Positions 51,924-63,617 of a stretch of 64,000 nt of DNA are shown here, piece by piece (positions within the stretch are counted from its first letter, which is position 1; every line of letters begins with the position of its first letter). This stretch comes from Mesocentrotus franciscanus (lineage: Eukaryota; Echinodermata; Echinoidea; Camarodonta; Strongylocentrotidae). The stretch is taken from contig CP137684.1 of NCBI GenBank assembly GCA_037976565.1, forward strand, positions 22,110,814 through 22,174,813, given 5' to 3'. The position numbers and the translations under genes are program-made. The notes below the pieces were generated by a model. That model searched no databases, had not been told where the DNA came from, and saw nothing but the letters and a program-made list of their open reading frames with translations.

Positions 51924-54900
51924 CCCTATGTGTGAACAAACCCTGGAAATCTAGTATGGTCTACATTGTACAGGAACATGCTGGGTAACATCGAAGTATA
52001 TAGTACTATGTGTGAACACACCCTGGAAATCTAGTATAGTCTTCATTGTACAGGAACATGCTGGGTAACATCAAAGTATATAGTACTATGTGTGAACACA
52101 CCCTGGAAATCTAGTATAGTCTTCATTGTACAGGAACATGCTGGGTAACATCAAAGTATATAGTACTATGTGTGAACACACCCTGGAAATCTAGTATGGT
52201 CTTCATTGTACAGGAACATGCTGGGTAACATCAAAGTATATAGTACTATGTGTGAACACACCCTGGAAATCTAGTATGGTCTTCATTGTACAGGAACATG
52301 CTGGGTAACATCGAAGTATATAGTACTATGTGTGAACACACCCTGGAAATCTAGTATAGTCTTCATTGTACAGGAACATGCTGGGTAACATCAAAGTATA
52401 TAATACTATGTGTGAACACACCCTGGAAATCTAGTATGGTCTTCATTGTACAGCAACATGCTGGGTAACATCAAAGTATATAGTATAGTTATGTGTGAAC
52501 AAACCCTGGAAATCTAGTATAGTCTTCATTGTACAGGAACATGCTGGGTAACATCAAAGTATATAGTACTATGTGTGAACACACCCTGGAAATCTAGTAT
52601 GGTCTTCATTGTACAGGAACATGCTGGGTAACATCAAAGTATATAGTACTATGTGTGAACACACCCTGGAAATCTAGTATAGTCTTCATTGTACAGGAAC
52701 ATGCTGGGTAACATCAAAGTATATAATACTATGTGTGAACACACCCTGGAAATCTAGTATGGTCTTCATTGTACAGCAACATGCTGGGTAACATCAAAGT
52801 ATATAGTATAGTTATGTGTGAACAAACCCTGGAAATCCAGTATGGTCTTCATTGTACAGCAACATGCTGGGTAACATCAAAGTATATAGTACTATGTGTG
52901 AACACACCCTGAAATCTAGTATGGTCTTCATTGTACAGGAACATGCTGGGTAACATCAAAGTATATAGTATAGTTATGTGTGAACAAACCCTGGAAATCC
53001 AGTATGGTCTTCATTGTACAGCAACATGCTGGGTAACATCAAAGTATATAGTACTATGTGTGAACACACCCTGGAAATCTAGTATAGTCTTCATTGTACA
53101 GGAACATGCTGGGTAACATCAAAGTATATAGTACTATGTGTGAACACACCCTGGAAATCTAGTATAGTCTTCATTGTACAGGAACATGCTGGGTAACATC
53201 AAAGTATATAGTACTATGTGTGAACACACCCTGGAAATCTAGTATGGTCTTCATTGTACAGGAACATGCTGGGTAACATCGAAGTATATAATACTATGTG
53301 TGAACACACCCTGGAAATCTAGTATGGTCTTCATTGTACAGCAACATGCTGGGTAACATCAAAGTATATAGTATAGTTATGTGTGAACAAACCCTGGAAA
53401 TCCAGTATGGTCTTCATTGAACAGGAACATGCTGGGTAACATCAAAGTATATAGTACTATGTGTGAACACACCCTGGAAATCTAGTATAGTCTTCATTGT
53501 ACAGGAACATGCTGGGTAACATCAAAGTATATAGTACTATGTGTGAACACACCCTGGAAATCTAGTATGGTCTTCATTGTACAGGAACATGCTGGGTAAC
53601 ATCAAAGTATATAGTATAGTTATGTGTGAACAAACCCTGAAAATCCAGTATGGTCTTCATTGTACAGCAACATGCTGGGTAACATCAAAGTATATAGTAC
53701 TATGTGTGAACACACCCTGGAAATCTAGTATAGTCTTCATTGTACAGGAACATGCTGGGTAACATCAAAGTATATAGTACTATGTGTGAACACACCCTGG
53801 AAATCTAGTATAGTCTTCATTGTACAGGAACATGCTGGGTAACATCAAAGTATATAGTACTATGTGTGAACACACCCTGGAAATCTAGTATGGTCTTCAT
53901 TGTACAGGAACATGCTGGGTAACATCAAGTATATAATACTATGTGTGAACACACCCTGGAAATCTAGTATGGTCTTCATTGTACAGCAACATGCTGGGTA
54001 ACATCAAAGTATATAGTATAGTTATGTGTGAACAAACCCTGAAATCCAGTATGGTCTTCATTGAACAGGAACATGCTGGGTAACATCAAAGTATATAGTA
54101 CTATGTGTGAACACACCCTGGAAATCTAGTATAGTCTTCATTGTACAGGAACATGCTGGGTAACATCAAAGTATATAGTACTATGTGTGAACACACCCTG
54201 GAAATCTAGTATGGTCTTCATTGTACAGGAACATGCTGGGTAACATTGAAGTATATAGTACTATGTGTGAACACACCCTGGAAATCTAGTATGGTCTTCA
54301 TTGTACAGGAACATGCTGGGTAACATCAAAGTATATAGTACTATGTGTGAACACACCCTGGAAATCTAGTATAGTCTTCATTGTACAGGAACATGCTGGG
54401 TAACATCAAAGTATATAGTACTATGTGTGAACACACCCTGGAAATCTAGTATGGTCTTCATTGTACAGGAACATGCTGGGTAACATTGAAGTATATAGTA
54501 TAGTTATGTGTGAACAAACCCTAGAAATCTAGTATGGTCTTCATTGAACAGGAACGTGCTGGGTAACATTGAAGTATATAGTATAGTTATGTGTGAACAA
54601 ACCCTAGAAATCCAGTATGGTCTTCATTGAACAGGAACGTGCTGGGTAACATCAAAGTATATAGTACTATGTGTGAACACACCCTGGAAATCTAGTATGG
54701 TCTTCATTGAACAGGAACGTGCTGGGTAACATTGAAGTATATAGTATAGTTATGTGTGAACAAACCCTAGAAATCTAGTATGGTCTTCATTGAACAGGAA
54801 CGTGCTGGGTAACATTGAAGTATATAGTATAGTTATGTGTGAACAAACCCTAGAAATCTAGTATGGTCTTCATTGAACAGGAACGTGCTGGGTAACATTG

Positions 54901-56400
54901 AAGTATATAGTATAGTTATGTGTGAACAAACCCTGGAAATCTAGTATGGTCTTCATTGAACAGGAACATGCTGGGTAACATCAAAGTATATAGTACTATG
55001 TGTGAACACACCCTGGAAATCTAGTATAGTCTTCATTGTACAGGAACATGCTGGGTAACATCAAAGTATATAGTACTATGTGTGAACACACCCTGGAAAT
55101 CTAGTATGGTCTTCATTGTACAGGAACATGCTGGGTAACATCAAAGTATATAGTATAGTTATGTGTGAACAAACCCTAGAAATCTAGTATGGTCTTCATT
55201 GAACAGGAACGTGCTGGGTAACATTGAAGTATATAGTATAGTTATGTGTGAACAAACCCTAGAAATCCAGTATGGTCTTCATTGAACAGGAACATGCTGG
55301 GTAACATTGAAGTATATAGTATAGTTATGTGTGAACAAACCCTGGAAATCCAGTTTGGTCTTCATTGTACAGCAACATGCTGGGTAACATCAAAGTATAT
55401 AGTACTATGTGTGAACACACCCTGGAAATCCAGTATAGTCTTCATTGTACAGGAACATGCTGGGTAACATCAAAGTATATAGTACTATATGTGAACACAC
55501 CCTGGAAATCTAGTATGGTCTTCATTGAACAGGAACATGCTGGGTAACATCAAAGTATATAGTACTTTGTGTGAACACACCCTGGAAATCTAGTATGGTC
55601 TTCATTGTACAGGAACATGCTGGGTAACATCAAAGTATATAGTACTATGTGTGAACACACCCTGGAAATCTAGTATGGTCTACATTGACAGGAACATGCT
55701 GGGTAACATCAAAGTATATAGTACTATGTGTGAACACACCCTGGAAATCTAGTATAGTCTTCATTGTACAGGAACATGCTGGGTAACATCAAAGTATATA
55801 GTACTATGTGTGAACACACCCTGGAAATCTAGTATGGTCTTCATTGTACAGGAACATGCTGGGTAACATCAAAGTATATAGTACTATGTGTGAACACACC
55901 CTGGAAATCTAGTATGGTCTTCATTGAACAGGAACATGCTGGGTAACATCAAAGTATATAGTACTATGTGTGAACACACCCTGGAAATCTAGTATGGTCT
56001 TCATTGTACAGGAACATGCTGGGTAACATCAAAGTATATAGTACTATGTGTGAACACACCCTGGAAATCTAGTATGGTCTTCATTGTACAGGAACATGCT
56101 GGGTAACATCGAAGTATATAGTACTATGTGTGAACAAACCCTAGAAATCTAGTATGGTCTTCATTGAACAGGAACATGCTGGGTAACATTGAAGTATATA
56201 GTATAGTTATGTGTGAACAAACCCTGGAAATCCAGTATGGTCTTCATTGAACAGGAACATGCTGGGTAACATCGAAGTATATAGTATAGTTATGTGTGAA
56301 CAAACCCTAGAAATCCAGTATGGTCTTCATTGTACAGCAACATGCTGGGTAACATCAAAGTATATAGTACTATGTGTGAACACACCCTGGAAATCTAGCA
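51920..56400 (+). repeat. 80/83-bp satellite starting at the RAD51AP1 stop codon, about 55 units
   Basis: The unit contains CTGGGTAACATCAAAGTATA, TAGTACTATGTGTGAACACA, CCCTGGAAATCTAGTATGGT and CTTCATTGTACAGGAACATG; CTGGGTAACA recurs at exactly 80-bp spacing (51981, 52061, 52141). A variant with TAGTATAGTTATGTG and AACAAACC is 83 bp long. The first unit overlaps the stop: GGCAAAGTATAGCC matches ATCAAAGTATATAG of the repeat. Frames of about 60 codons here are not maintained because neither period is a multiple of three. The array probably forms part of the 3' UTR or lies just after it. Confidence 0.92.
52931..54222 (+). repeat. Higher-order repeat within the satellite (646 bp, eight monomers)
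   Basis: The order of 80- and 83-bp variants, with private changes such as CAGCAACATG, TAATACTATG and AATCCAG, repeats after 646 bp (6 x 80 plus 2 x 83). It can be followed from 52931 into 53577 and on. A smaller four-monomer period of 323 bp is visible near 52400-52830. Confidence 0.75.
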
Positions 56401-57000
56401 AGATCGTTCTCATTTCTCGATAGAGGAATATTGTGTGTTGATGTCAAAGTATAGCACCATGCTTGTGAACAAATCCTAGAGATGTATATCAATATCTTCA
56501 TTGTCTGTGCCATATGCAATAGTGGAACATTGCTGATTCTGTGAATCTTTGAGATTGAGGAACGTTGCAAGTGATGTCAAAGTATAGAACTTGTGGGAAC
56601 AAATCCTGGAAATTTAACTTGATTGGCACTATTCCGCTAGATAATATATTCTAGGTTTATATAGTGCTATTATATGTCTCTAAGCGCTTTAAAGATATAT
56701 TAACACCTGGGTGGAGAGTGGCAAATCTGGATTAATGTCTTGCCAAAGGACTTTACTGCTGGGCTGGAATTTGAAACCTCAACCCTTTGAGAGTCAACTG
56801 AATGACACCTCCACAATAGGTAGAGGAGTACTGCAGGGTCGAAATAAAGCACTGTGAGTAAATGAACTCTGGATTCTAGAAAGATTTTTTAAAAATCATG
56901 AGATAAAGGAACATTGCATTTGGAACGTTAAAGTAGAACATTGTGCTTGTGAAGTGTGAACAAGCCTTGAAATACATAATTTAGGAACATTGTAGAGTCT
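56401..57000 (+). repeat. Diverged ancestral units of the satellite
   Basis: Beyond the homogeneous array, motifs such as GATGTCAAAGTATAG, GTGAACAAATCCT and GAGGAA.ATTG recur near 56440, 56575, 56840 and 56930. Identity to the core unit is much lower and spacing irregular. They look like old, unhomogenised members of the same family. Confidence 0.65.
56641..56815 (-). mobile_element. Old minus-strand SINE in the diverged repeats
   Basis: In reverse complement it shows GGTTTCAAATTCC (decayed B box), GTCCTTTGGCAAGACATTAA, a CACCCAGGTG segment and AAAGCGCTTAGAG..CACTATATAAAC. This is the same order as the SINE at 34047-34339. It carries no microsatellite tail. Confidence 0.65.
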
Positions 57001-57221
57001 GTGTATAAACATGTCTTGTATATATATATATGTAAATACACCTGGCCAGGGATGAAAATACTACATGTTTATATACATTATACATTAGATGTATCCAGTG
57101 TATTTAATGAAAACGTATTTGAGCTGTTGTAAAGAAAAGTCTTGGCTCTTAGTCTCTTACCATGCATTTATTGCCTGTAATTATTGTAAATATGTACAGA
57201 TAAATATATATCTATCAATAT

Positions 57222-57334
57222 ATAAGTTTTTCCAGGTATCAAAAATGTATTGTAATATTATAATTGTTTAATGATTCTAATAACAATTATAAATAATATT
57301 AAATACATTATTGATACCTGTAAAAACTTATGGT
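57222..57334. mobile_element. Foldback element, about 48-bp arms
   Basis: ATAAGTTTTTCCAGGTATCA with ATGTATTGTAATATTATAAT is matched in reverse complement by ATTATAAATAATATTAAATA with TTGATACCTGTAAAAACTTAT. The loop is about 12 nt. TA flanks suggest a TA target. Confidence 0.8.
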
Positions 57335-57534
57335 CTTTCCACCTCACTTTGTATACATACATTACTTTCCATGCATGACTGTATCTATGTTTGATTGTTT
57401 TTGTTTTTGTTTTTTGTTTTCTGTCAACTCAGAATTATTTTATTGAATTTGTCTTTTTGTATGAATGTATATGTTTATATGTGTATCCATATACCATGTA
57501 AATATGACAAATTTCCATTGTTAATTAAATGGAC

Positions 57535-57540
57535 AATAAA
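57535..57540 (+). terminator. Candidate poly(A) signal
   Basis: AATAAA within TGGACAATAAATATGAACC. The same 20-mer also occurs at 33322, so it may belong to a dispersed repeat rather than to the RAD51AP1 transcript. Another AATAAA is at 56843. Confidence 0.25.
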
Positions 57541-57559
57541 TATGAACCTCATGAGCCTT

Positions 57560-58440
57560 ACCTTATAGCACTTGTGACCTACGTTCACACACAGTTCCAT
57601 ACCTCAACGAATTGGTAAGATTTCCCAAATCTGATACTACCGATGGAAAGAGGGACTTCAAATTACAAAGTAACATCATTATCTTTGCTGAAATTGGATG
57701 AGAAAGCATGTAAATATCAACAAAAGTTCACCAACTTTTGCAGCCCTTTATGTCTGTCCCGAAAAAATATGAACTTAGCGACAAGGGTCTGGATATCTTC
57801 TTTTTCAGAGAAGATGTCATCAAAATTGTGAGTAAAAGGTGATACCAACTGATTGCAGGATATTTTTACTTCCAATGTTATGCAGTTACATTACCCTTGA
57901 TGAATCACCTTTAATTGTTTTAATATAAATCAGCTGTAAACTTTCAGGCGCAAATTAAGGACTTGTTGTTTTTGTGACTTTTTCTTCAGTTATAGAGAAT
58001 TCTGATCCAACTTCAAATTTTGATATCGCGATATCTCTAGAACTCTTTGACGATAAGTTTTCTAGTTGCTCCCATTTGTAATCTAGATACTGCACTGTCC
58101 ATTTGATTGTAATTGATCTATATATGTAATATTTGTATACAATATGAAAATTCATGGATCAAATATGACACTCCATCTTACATTGTTAGATATGACATGG
58201 TATTTTGAAATACATATAAATCCGACAGTCAATTCTAGAGATCCATCATTTTTGCATAGACTATGAATGAATGGCAAGTGACTAATTGAGGATAGTATGA
58301 CGGGGTCTATTATAGATACACAATTTGTTTTCAAAGGCTAAAAGTCATGTAGGAAAATTTATTCTGTTTATATCTTGGTTCTACAAACTCTGAAGTTGAC
58401 TTGTGGAAAAAAATCACAACGAAAATCATCAATAATGCAT
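57560..58440. other. Gene-free stretch, nothing recognised
   Basis: AT-rich sequence between the satellite and a CAT microsatellite; no exon or element supported. Confidence 0.4.
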
Positions 58441-58450
58441 GATTTAAAGT

Positions 58451-58514
58451 CATCATCATCATCATCATCATCATGGTCATCAGCATCTTCACCACCATCA
58501 TCACCTTCATCCTC

Positions 58515-58546
<32 letters not shown>

Positions 58547-58702
58547 CATGGTCATCAGCATCTTCACCACCATCATCACCTTCATCCTCATCATCCTCAT
58601 CATCCTCATCATCATCATCACCATCATCATCACTTTCATCACCATCATCACCTTCATCATCATCATCACCATCATCACTTTCATCGTCATCATCATTATC
58701 TC
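58451..58702. repeat. CAT/CATCAC microsatellite
   Basis: (TCA)n with CC and GG interruptions and an internal duplication of about 70 bp (GGTCATCAGCATCTTCACCA occurs twice). Ser-rich, Asp-rich and Met-rich frames on both strands are artefacts. Confidence 0.95.
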
Positions 58703-59019
58703 TGTTTTGCATGATCATCAGCTTCTCTACCATATCATTTGTAACTAAAACTATATACATCTGTATTATGATATCAATATGCATAATTGTATTTCTGCTA
58801 TTGATAAACAAAGGAAATTACTTTCTTTTAAATTCTGACATGTATTTACAAGTATGCATATTGTTATTATTTGTATATAAGATAGAAATAAAGCTTGCAT
58901 AACTATATGTTTACCAAATTGTGTACTATTTGTGAGTGAAATGGTATTCTTAGTTAGTGGTGTTGTCTTGTCAAGAAGAGGGTGGGCACAAGGCTGAAAA
59001 ATCTCGTAAAAACTGAGAA

Positions 59020-59185
59020 TTAAGGGGAAGGAGGAGGAGGAAGGAGGAGGGAGGGAGGAGGAAAGGAAGAGGGAGGAGAAGAAGGATGAGGAGGAGGAGA
59101 AGAAGGAGGAGAAGGAGAAGGAGAAGAGGAGAAGAAGAAGGAAAAGAAGAAGAAGAGGAGGAGGAGGAGGAGGATTGAGGAAGAA
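59020..59185. repeat. GGA/GAA purine tract
   Basis: Nearly pure purine on the plus strand. Pro/Ser/Phe-rich minus-strand frames are artefacts. Confidence 0.95.
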
Positions 59186-59244
59186 GGAAAAGAAGTTACA
59201 CAACTTTCCTGAATATATTCAAACCCTAATTCTCGCGTCATTGT

Positions 59245-59410
59245 ATATCAATTTAAATTTAATTTATTTCCACAGATTCATAAAAGACAATATAAATTAC
59301 AATCAAATATAGAAGCATTAAAACAAAAACTGAACCTAGCTGCAGAGGGGGTGATCAAAAACCACAGAGGTTTGTCGGAGATCATCCCCTGCTTAAAATT
59401 ACAATATTAA
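59245..59410 (-). mobile_element. Probable minus-strand retroposon 3' end
   Basis: In reverse complement it reads GCAGGGGATGATCTCCGACA, then AACCTCTGTGG, ending in AATAAATTAAATTTAAATTG. The simple-repeat end is like other retroposon tails here. The 5' part is absent. Confidence 0.35.
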
Positions 59411-59689
59411 AAATACAATAATTTGTTTAATTAAACAATAAACACAGACAAAAAATATATATATATTACAAGCAAATCTATGTGTGGGGTGAGTAGTAGT
59501 GGGGTGGTGGCGGGGTGGTGTTATACCAATAAATACAATATATATAGAGGTTGTGAAATACATGTATACCCATCGTATCATCAAAGTGGTGGGTCTAGTA
59601 TACCCAACACTTTCTGTAAAACATACAGCAGTCTGGATCCAACACTGAGTCAATCAGCCAGATGAAACTTTCAGAGTTCGTAACCAGGC

Positions 59690-59825
59690 AAAAAAGAAGA
59701 AGAAACATTGATTGGACCGAGTTGGCTCGGATCGTGGCTCGAAAACCCGGCCGACCGCGCTGCTTCGCTGCAGTGACGCGTATGCTCGACTCGACTATCG
59801 ACTGTAAACAATAATATTGCCACAC
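59690..59825 (+). promoter_or_regulatory. CpG-rich block, possible ATG13 5' UTR exon/promoter
   Basis: The block has high CpG density in an AT-rich setting and ends CCACAC|GTAAGTACG, a good plus-strand donor at 59826. ATG13's first coding exon starts with a UTR that appears to follow an acceptor at about 62033, so an upstream exon is expected. The assignment is inferred. Confidence 0.3.
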
Positions 59826-59939
59826 GTAAGTACGTACGTACGCGCACGCGCGCACGCATGTGTACCATGCATACAATGCATGCAATGACCTGAGCTGAGA
59901 GACGTTCTGATCTGATCTGATGAAGTACAAAAATCAAAA

Positions 59940-61335
59940 AATGATTTGCGAGGACATTTTTGCAAATTGTAAGTTGTGCATTTATATTATCGACGTGACT
60001 AGACCGTCTAGCAGAGCTGAGAGGCCATTAAAGTGGTGAGCGCTTTTCGTTTACTAGTAAATAAATACCGTACTGCACTTATTTTGAGTATCACAATTCA
60101 TAATAATTAATATTATATCATCATAGGCCTAGTACTACTAGTAGTAGGCCTAGTGTTTCATCATTGCATATAGACTATGCATTGCCATTGTCATGATTGT
60201 TGTGTTTATTAATTTTATATTCACAAAAATGTCGAAAGTGAGATCGCCGGCTACAGTACAGGCTAAGCCATGATGACAGTTGGACACTTGTCTGAACAAA
60301 ATAATACACATTACTTTAGTTTAGAGTTTAGTCATTACATATGCAGGCTTGGCTTAGTCTTAGACCGAAAATTTCTGTCTCTTGACTTAGACTTTCGTTC
60401 GTTAGCCTCTGATTTGGGTAGGGTCGGCTCCTCTCTTTAGAGACAGAAGCCGACCATAGGCGCTCCTGTGCAAACTCGGTGGAACGGATCTGGCCACCAA
60501 ATTCCGGCCAAACTTTTGGACTAAAAATAAAATGTCACTTTAGCGGATTCATATCCGATGCATTTATTTTTGAAAATTAGGTCTAGGCTAATATACATCG
60601 GCTCCACTTACCAGATTTACTGTATGATGCATTTAAGGGTTTTTTTTTCCCGGTTTTCCTCGTCGAAATTGAACTCCGCTCCGTGTTGAAATTGTTACTG
60701 CGCATGTGCTGCAAAAATTATATTATTACAGATCTTGGCCTATCCCCTTTTGAAAGCAGGCCAGCCATTGAAAAAGTAGGTCAGTAACAAAGGCGTAAGT
60801 GTAGATTCAATGACCAGTGTGTCACTTTAATTAAAACATATCAACGTAGCCGTAGGCCTAATTATAATTATATGCATGTAGATCTACAGCTACTAATTAT
60901 AAGCTTTACAGTCTCCTTTTTCACAACATAACTCCTTCCAGATAACAGAGTCTGACCTTTCCCCAATAATGAGTAAAAAGTTATGACGTACTTTAGAATA
61001 AGGACTCAAGGATAAGGACTCAAGGTTAACAAACTCCCAGTAGAGGGTTTACCCATGGAGGCCCTTGTTCTTTTGACATCCTATTTTTCAATTCCTGGCT
61101 AAAGTTTGTCTCTCAATAGGCCGGTTTACTAACATATTCCAATTTTATGCATACTTTTTAAACAAACGTTGTTCTTGACAACCTGAAAGCTCGCCCCAGG
61201 CTTTCCTGGCATAGCAACAAGTAATGTGTGGAGGACTAGATCCTAAGTATTGTAGTTCATTCATTAATAACAGGTCATGGAATAACTTGTCACTAAGTTC
61301 CTAGGAAAGAAACATCCTTAAATTTGAATATGTTA
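59940..61335. other. Region upstream of ATG13, nothing recognised
   Basis: No exon or element with clear ends; presumably the first intron or upstream flank of ATG13. Confidence 0.35.
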
Positions 61336-61337
61336 GA

Positions 61338-61893
61338 CCCCTGTTACACATACGTCCGAAAGTGGACTGAGGCCGGCCCCGGAGGCGGCTCGACGTATGT
61401 GTAACATCAACTTTTTTTGAAAAGCCGGACTGAGGCCGCCTCCATCCAGTCCACCTCTGGATGTGGTTTGACGCCGGCCCGAGTCCGACTCAGTCCCGCA
61501 ATCAGTAGGTGTAACACCATAATTATATCAACATAATACATCGGGCACGCTTTGCCACCTTCTCTTATGTTATTCTTTGTTTTGATCATTCTATCACTTC
61601 TCTTTCTGTCTTTCCTTATGTTATTCTTTGTACGTTTCTTCCTTGTATCACCTTTTCTTATGTTATTCTTTGTTTTTATCATTCTATCACTTATTATTTC
61701 TGTCTTTCCTTATGTTATTCTTTGGTTTTTCCTTCTATCACCTTCTCTTATGTTATTCTTTGTTTTTATCATTCTATCCCTTTCTCTTTCTGTCTTTCTG
61801 GAGTGCACCCCAACGTCAGCTCGGGAAAAGGCGACGTGAGGCCGGCCTATGTGTAGACACAAAATTGCGGGCTCGAGATATGTGTAACAGGGG
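61338..61893. mobile_element. Nonautonomous TIR element (CCCCTGTTACACAT ends) upstream of ATG13
   Basis: CCCCTGTTACACAT at 61338-61351 is matched by ATGTGTAACAGGGG at 61880-61893. The interior contains GTATGTGTAACATC and other partial copies of the terminus, a G/C-rich section (GAGGCCGGCCCCGGAGGCGG) and a tandem repeat built on TTATGTTATTCTTTG. No transposase. Confidence 0.7.
61565..61800. repeat. TTATGTTATTCTTTG tandem repeat inside the element
   Basis: About six occurrences of CTTATGTTATTCTTTG alternate with TTATCATTCTATCACTT- and CTGTCTTTC-like segments. Phe/Leu-rich frames are artefacts. Confidence 0.85.
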
Positions 61894-62104
61894 TTTTATG
61901 ATGTCGAGGCGGCTTCAAATTGCAGGTGTAACAAGGGCCTTAGTTAACCGATCTATTTCCTCTTCTTATGACCCATTTTCTCTTTCTTTTTCTCTTTCCT
62001 TCTCACTTTATCTCTCCTTTTTTTTAAATCAAGAGGAAAGAACTGAGTGGAGATTAAAAGGCTACTACTGCCAATCATCAGAACAATAACATACATGATC
62101 AGGA

Positions 62105-62203
62105 ATGATGGGACGGCCGATGGATGGACAACAACCGTCTCATGGAATCACAGAGAAAGAAGAGAGAGATCTCAGGAAATTCACAAAGTTTCTGGCTTTG
62201 AAG
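62105..62203 (+). CDS. ATG13: ATG13 exon with start codon
   Basis: It has 33 codons and the donor is AAG|GTGAGT. A long pyrimidine tract ending in AAATCAAG at about 62033 is a likely acceptor for this exon, leaving roughly 70 nt of 5' UTR in it. Confidence 0.85.
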
Positions 62204-63617
62204 GTGAGTTTATTACTCCCCAGGGAGCGGAGTGTGTGTACTATCATGTGCTGATTGGCAATTAAATCCAATAATTGACTAACCAGGGAAATAATAATTA
62301 CAATGTAAAGCACTTAGAAACCTAGTATTATAATAGTTTCTGCATGACCCTATACTGACGGCCAAGTTTTAAGATGTACTTGATCCAATAAGTCTTTTAC
62401 GAATTGAAATTTTAAATTACATTTGGAAGACTGGATTTGCACCTGTGATGTGTGTTTAAACAATAGGGCTTTCAAATGCAACATTTCATTGAGTACAAAA
62501 ATGCTGCATGCTCTTTTTACTCATGAATGCAACAGATTGTTAGTAGTTCCATATGGTAATATCAAAGTATGAGCTGGAAATATTTCTTCTGAAATTGAAA
62601 GTTGAAATACACTCAATTAACAATAAAGCGACTTGTGAGTAGACAACTCAATGCACCTGGATACCCTCATGCACATGAAATAGTGCCCGCACAAAACCCA
62701 ACTCCGACTTGGGTTCTTATGTTTTCTCTATTTTCTTCATACTTCTTATCCGTTACCCCACAGAATGCATTTTTTTTTCGGGGCTTGATTTTATACTTTC
62801 TACCTGTAAATATTTATTTCCATCCTAGGCACTCAGTTAAATTGAATTATCCTATCTTTCTATGTCTTCAGGCAATACAGGTAATTGTACAATCAAGAAC
62901 AGGAGAGAAAACAAATACAAGATCTAAATCTAATACAGATGGAACAGACTGGGTAAGTGATACATCTATCCTTTTCATATTCATTCCCCAAAGAGACCTT
63001 GAAAGCTGATATGAATGATTTCAGCGTCACTCTGCTGCACACTCCACAACGCGTATCCATGAGGATAGTTGCGCTTAGCTGGGGCAAGCAAAATGTTCTG
63101 TATCATAATTGATAAACCTTATATTGTGATATATATATATACATGTACATGTAAATCTTCATATGGAAATTGTATTATCTGTTTGGAGCCGGAAGGGCGT
63201 TATTTCTGTGTAAAACGATATAAGTTAATATCATTCTGGCTTTGTACAGATGCCATGTTTTTTCTAGTTTCCTAGAGATTTCATCTAAAATATTCTCATA
63301 ATTCTTATGCATCATTTTTTCTTCACAATTTTTTATAAATTTCTTCATATATGGAGTAGAATTCCTTTCAACAAATTTGGTTTTCATAGTGGTTCATTCA
63401 CTGTATATAGTGATTCAATGAAGAATTTGGGCTTTATATTGCATATAGGATAGCATTCTAAAGCCAGAACCGTTGTCATTGTTCATTTTATTTTCAGTTC
63501 AACCTTGCCATTCCAGAGAAGGCCACAGTCAAGTCACATGCCAAGAAACTTCTCATGACGGACATACCGAGGGCAGGTTACCCTCTCAATGTGGAGATTA
63601 CTCTGGAAACGGCAGAG
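62105..63617 (+). CDS. ATG13: Autophagy-related protein 13, first three coding exons (partial)
   Basis: Exons 62105-62203, 62872-62952 and 63498-63617 join in phase 0 to give 100 codons. Residues 17-33 (EKEERDLRKFTKFLALK), then AIQVIVQSRTGEKTNTRSKS, then TDGTDWFNLAIPE match the start of animal ATG13 (RKDLDKFIKFFALK, VQVIVQARLGEK, GSDWFNLAI). This is the beginning of the HORMA domain. ATG13 is the regulatory subunit of the ULK1/FIP200 kinase complex that starts autophagosome formation. The start is set by an in-frame TGA at 62096-62098; a second ATG follows at once. The remainder of the HORMA domain and the disordered C-terminal half lie beyond the window. Confidence 0.93.
62872..62952 (+). 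CDS. ATG13: ATG13 second coding exon
   Basis: It has 27 codons, the acceptor TATGTCTTCAG and the donor TGG|GTAAGT. It encodes AIQVIVQSRTGEK and TDGTDW, the first strand region of the HORMA domain. Confidence 0.92.
63498..63617 (+). CDS. ATG13: ATG13 third coding exon
   Basis: It has 40 codons, the acceptor ATTTTCAG and the donor GAG|GTAAAG. It reads FNLAIPEKATVKSHAKKLLM, then IPRAGYPLNVEITLETAE. This fits the FNLAI..P.VT.EAKK.L....P..G..M.VEISL.T.E pattern of animal ATG13. Confidence 0.92.

Noticed and set aside
52931..55547. Recurring 60-codon frames in the satellite
   Set aside because: Periods of 80 and 83 bp are not multiples of three, so the frames close after two units; they are by-products of the repeat.
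51920..56400. CRISPR-like regular repeats
   Set aside because: Units are contiguous with no unique spacers and the genome is eukaryotic; this is a satellite.
58331..58902. Ser-, Asp- and Met-rich frames of 90-175 codons on both strands
   Set aside because: Translations of a CAT/ATG trinucleotide microsatellite.
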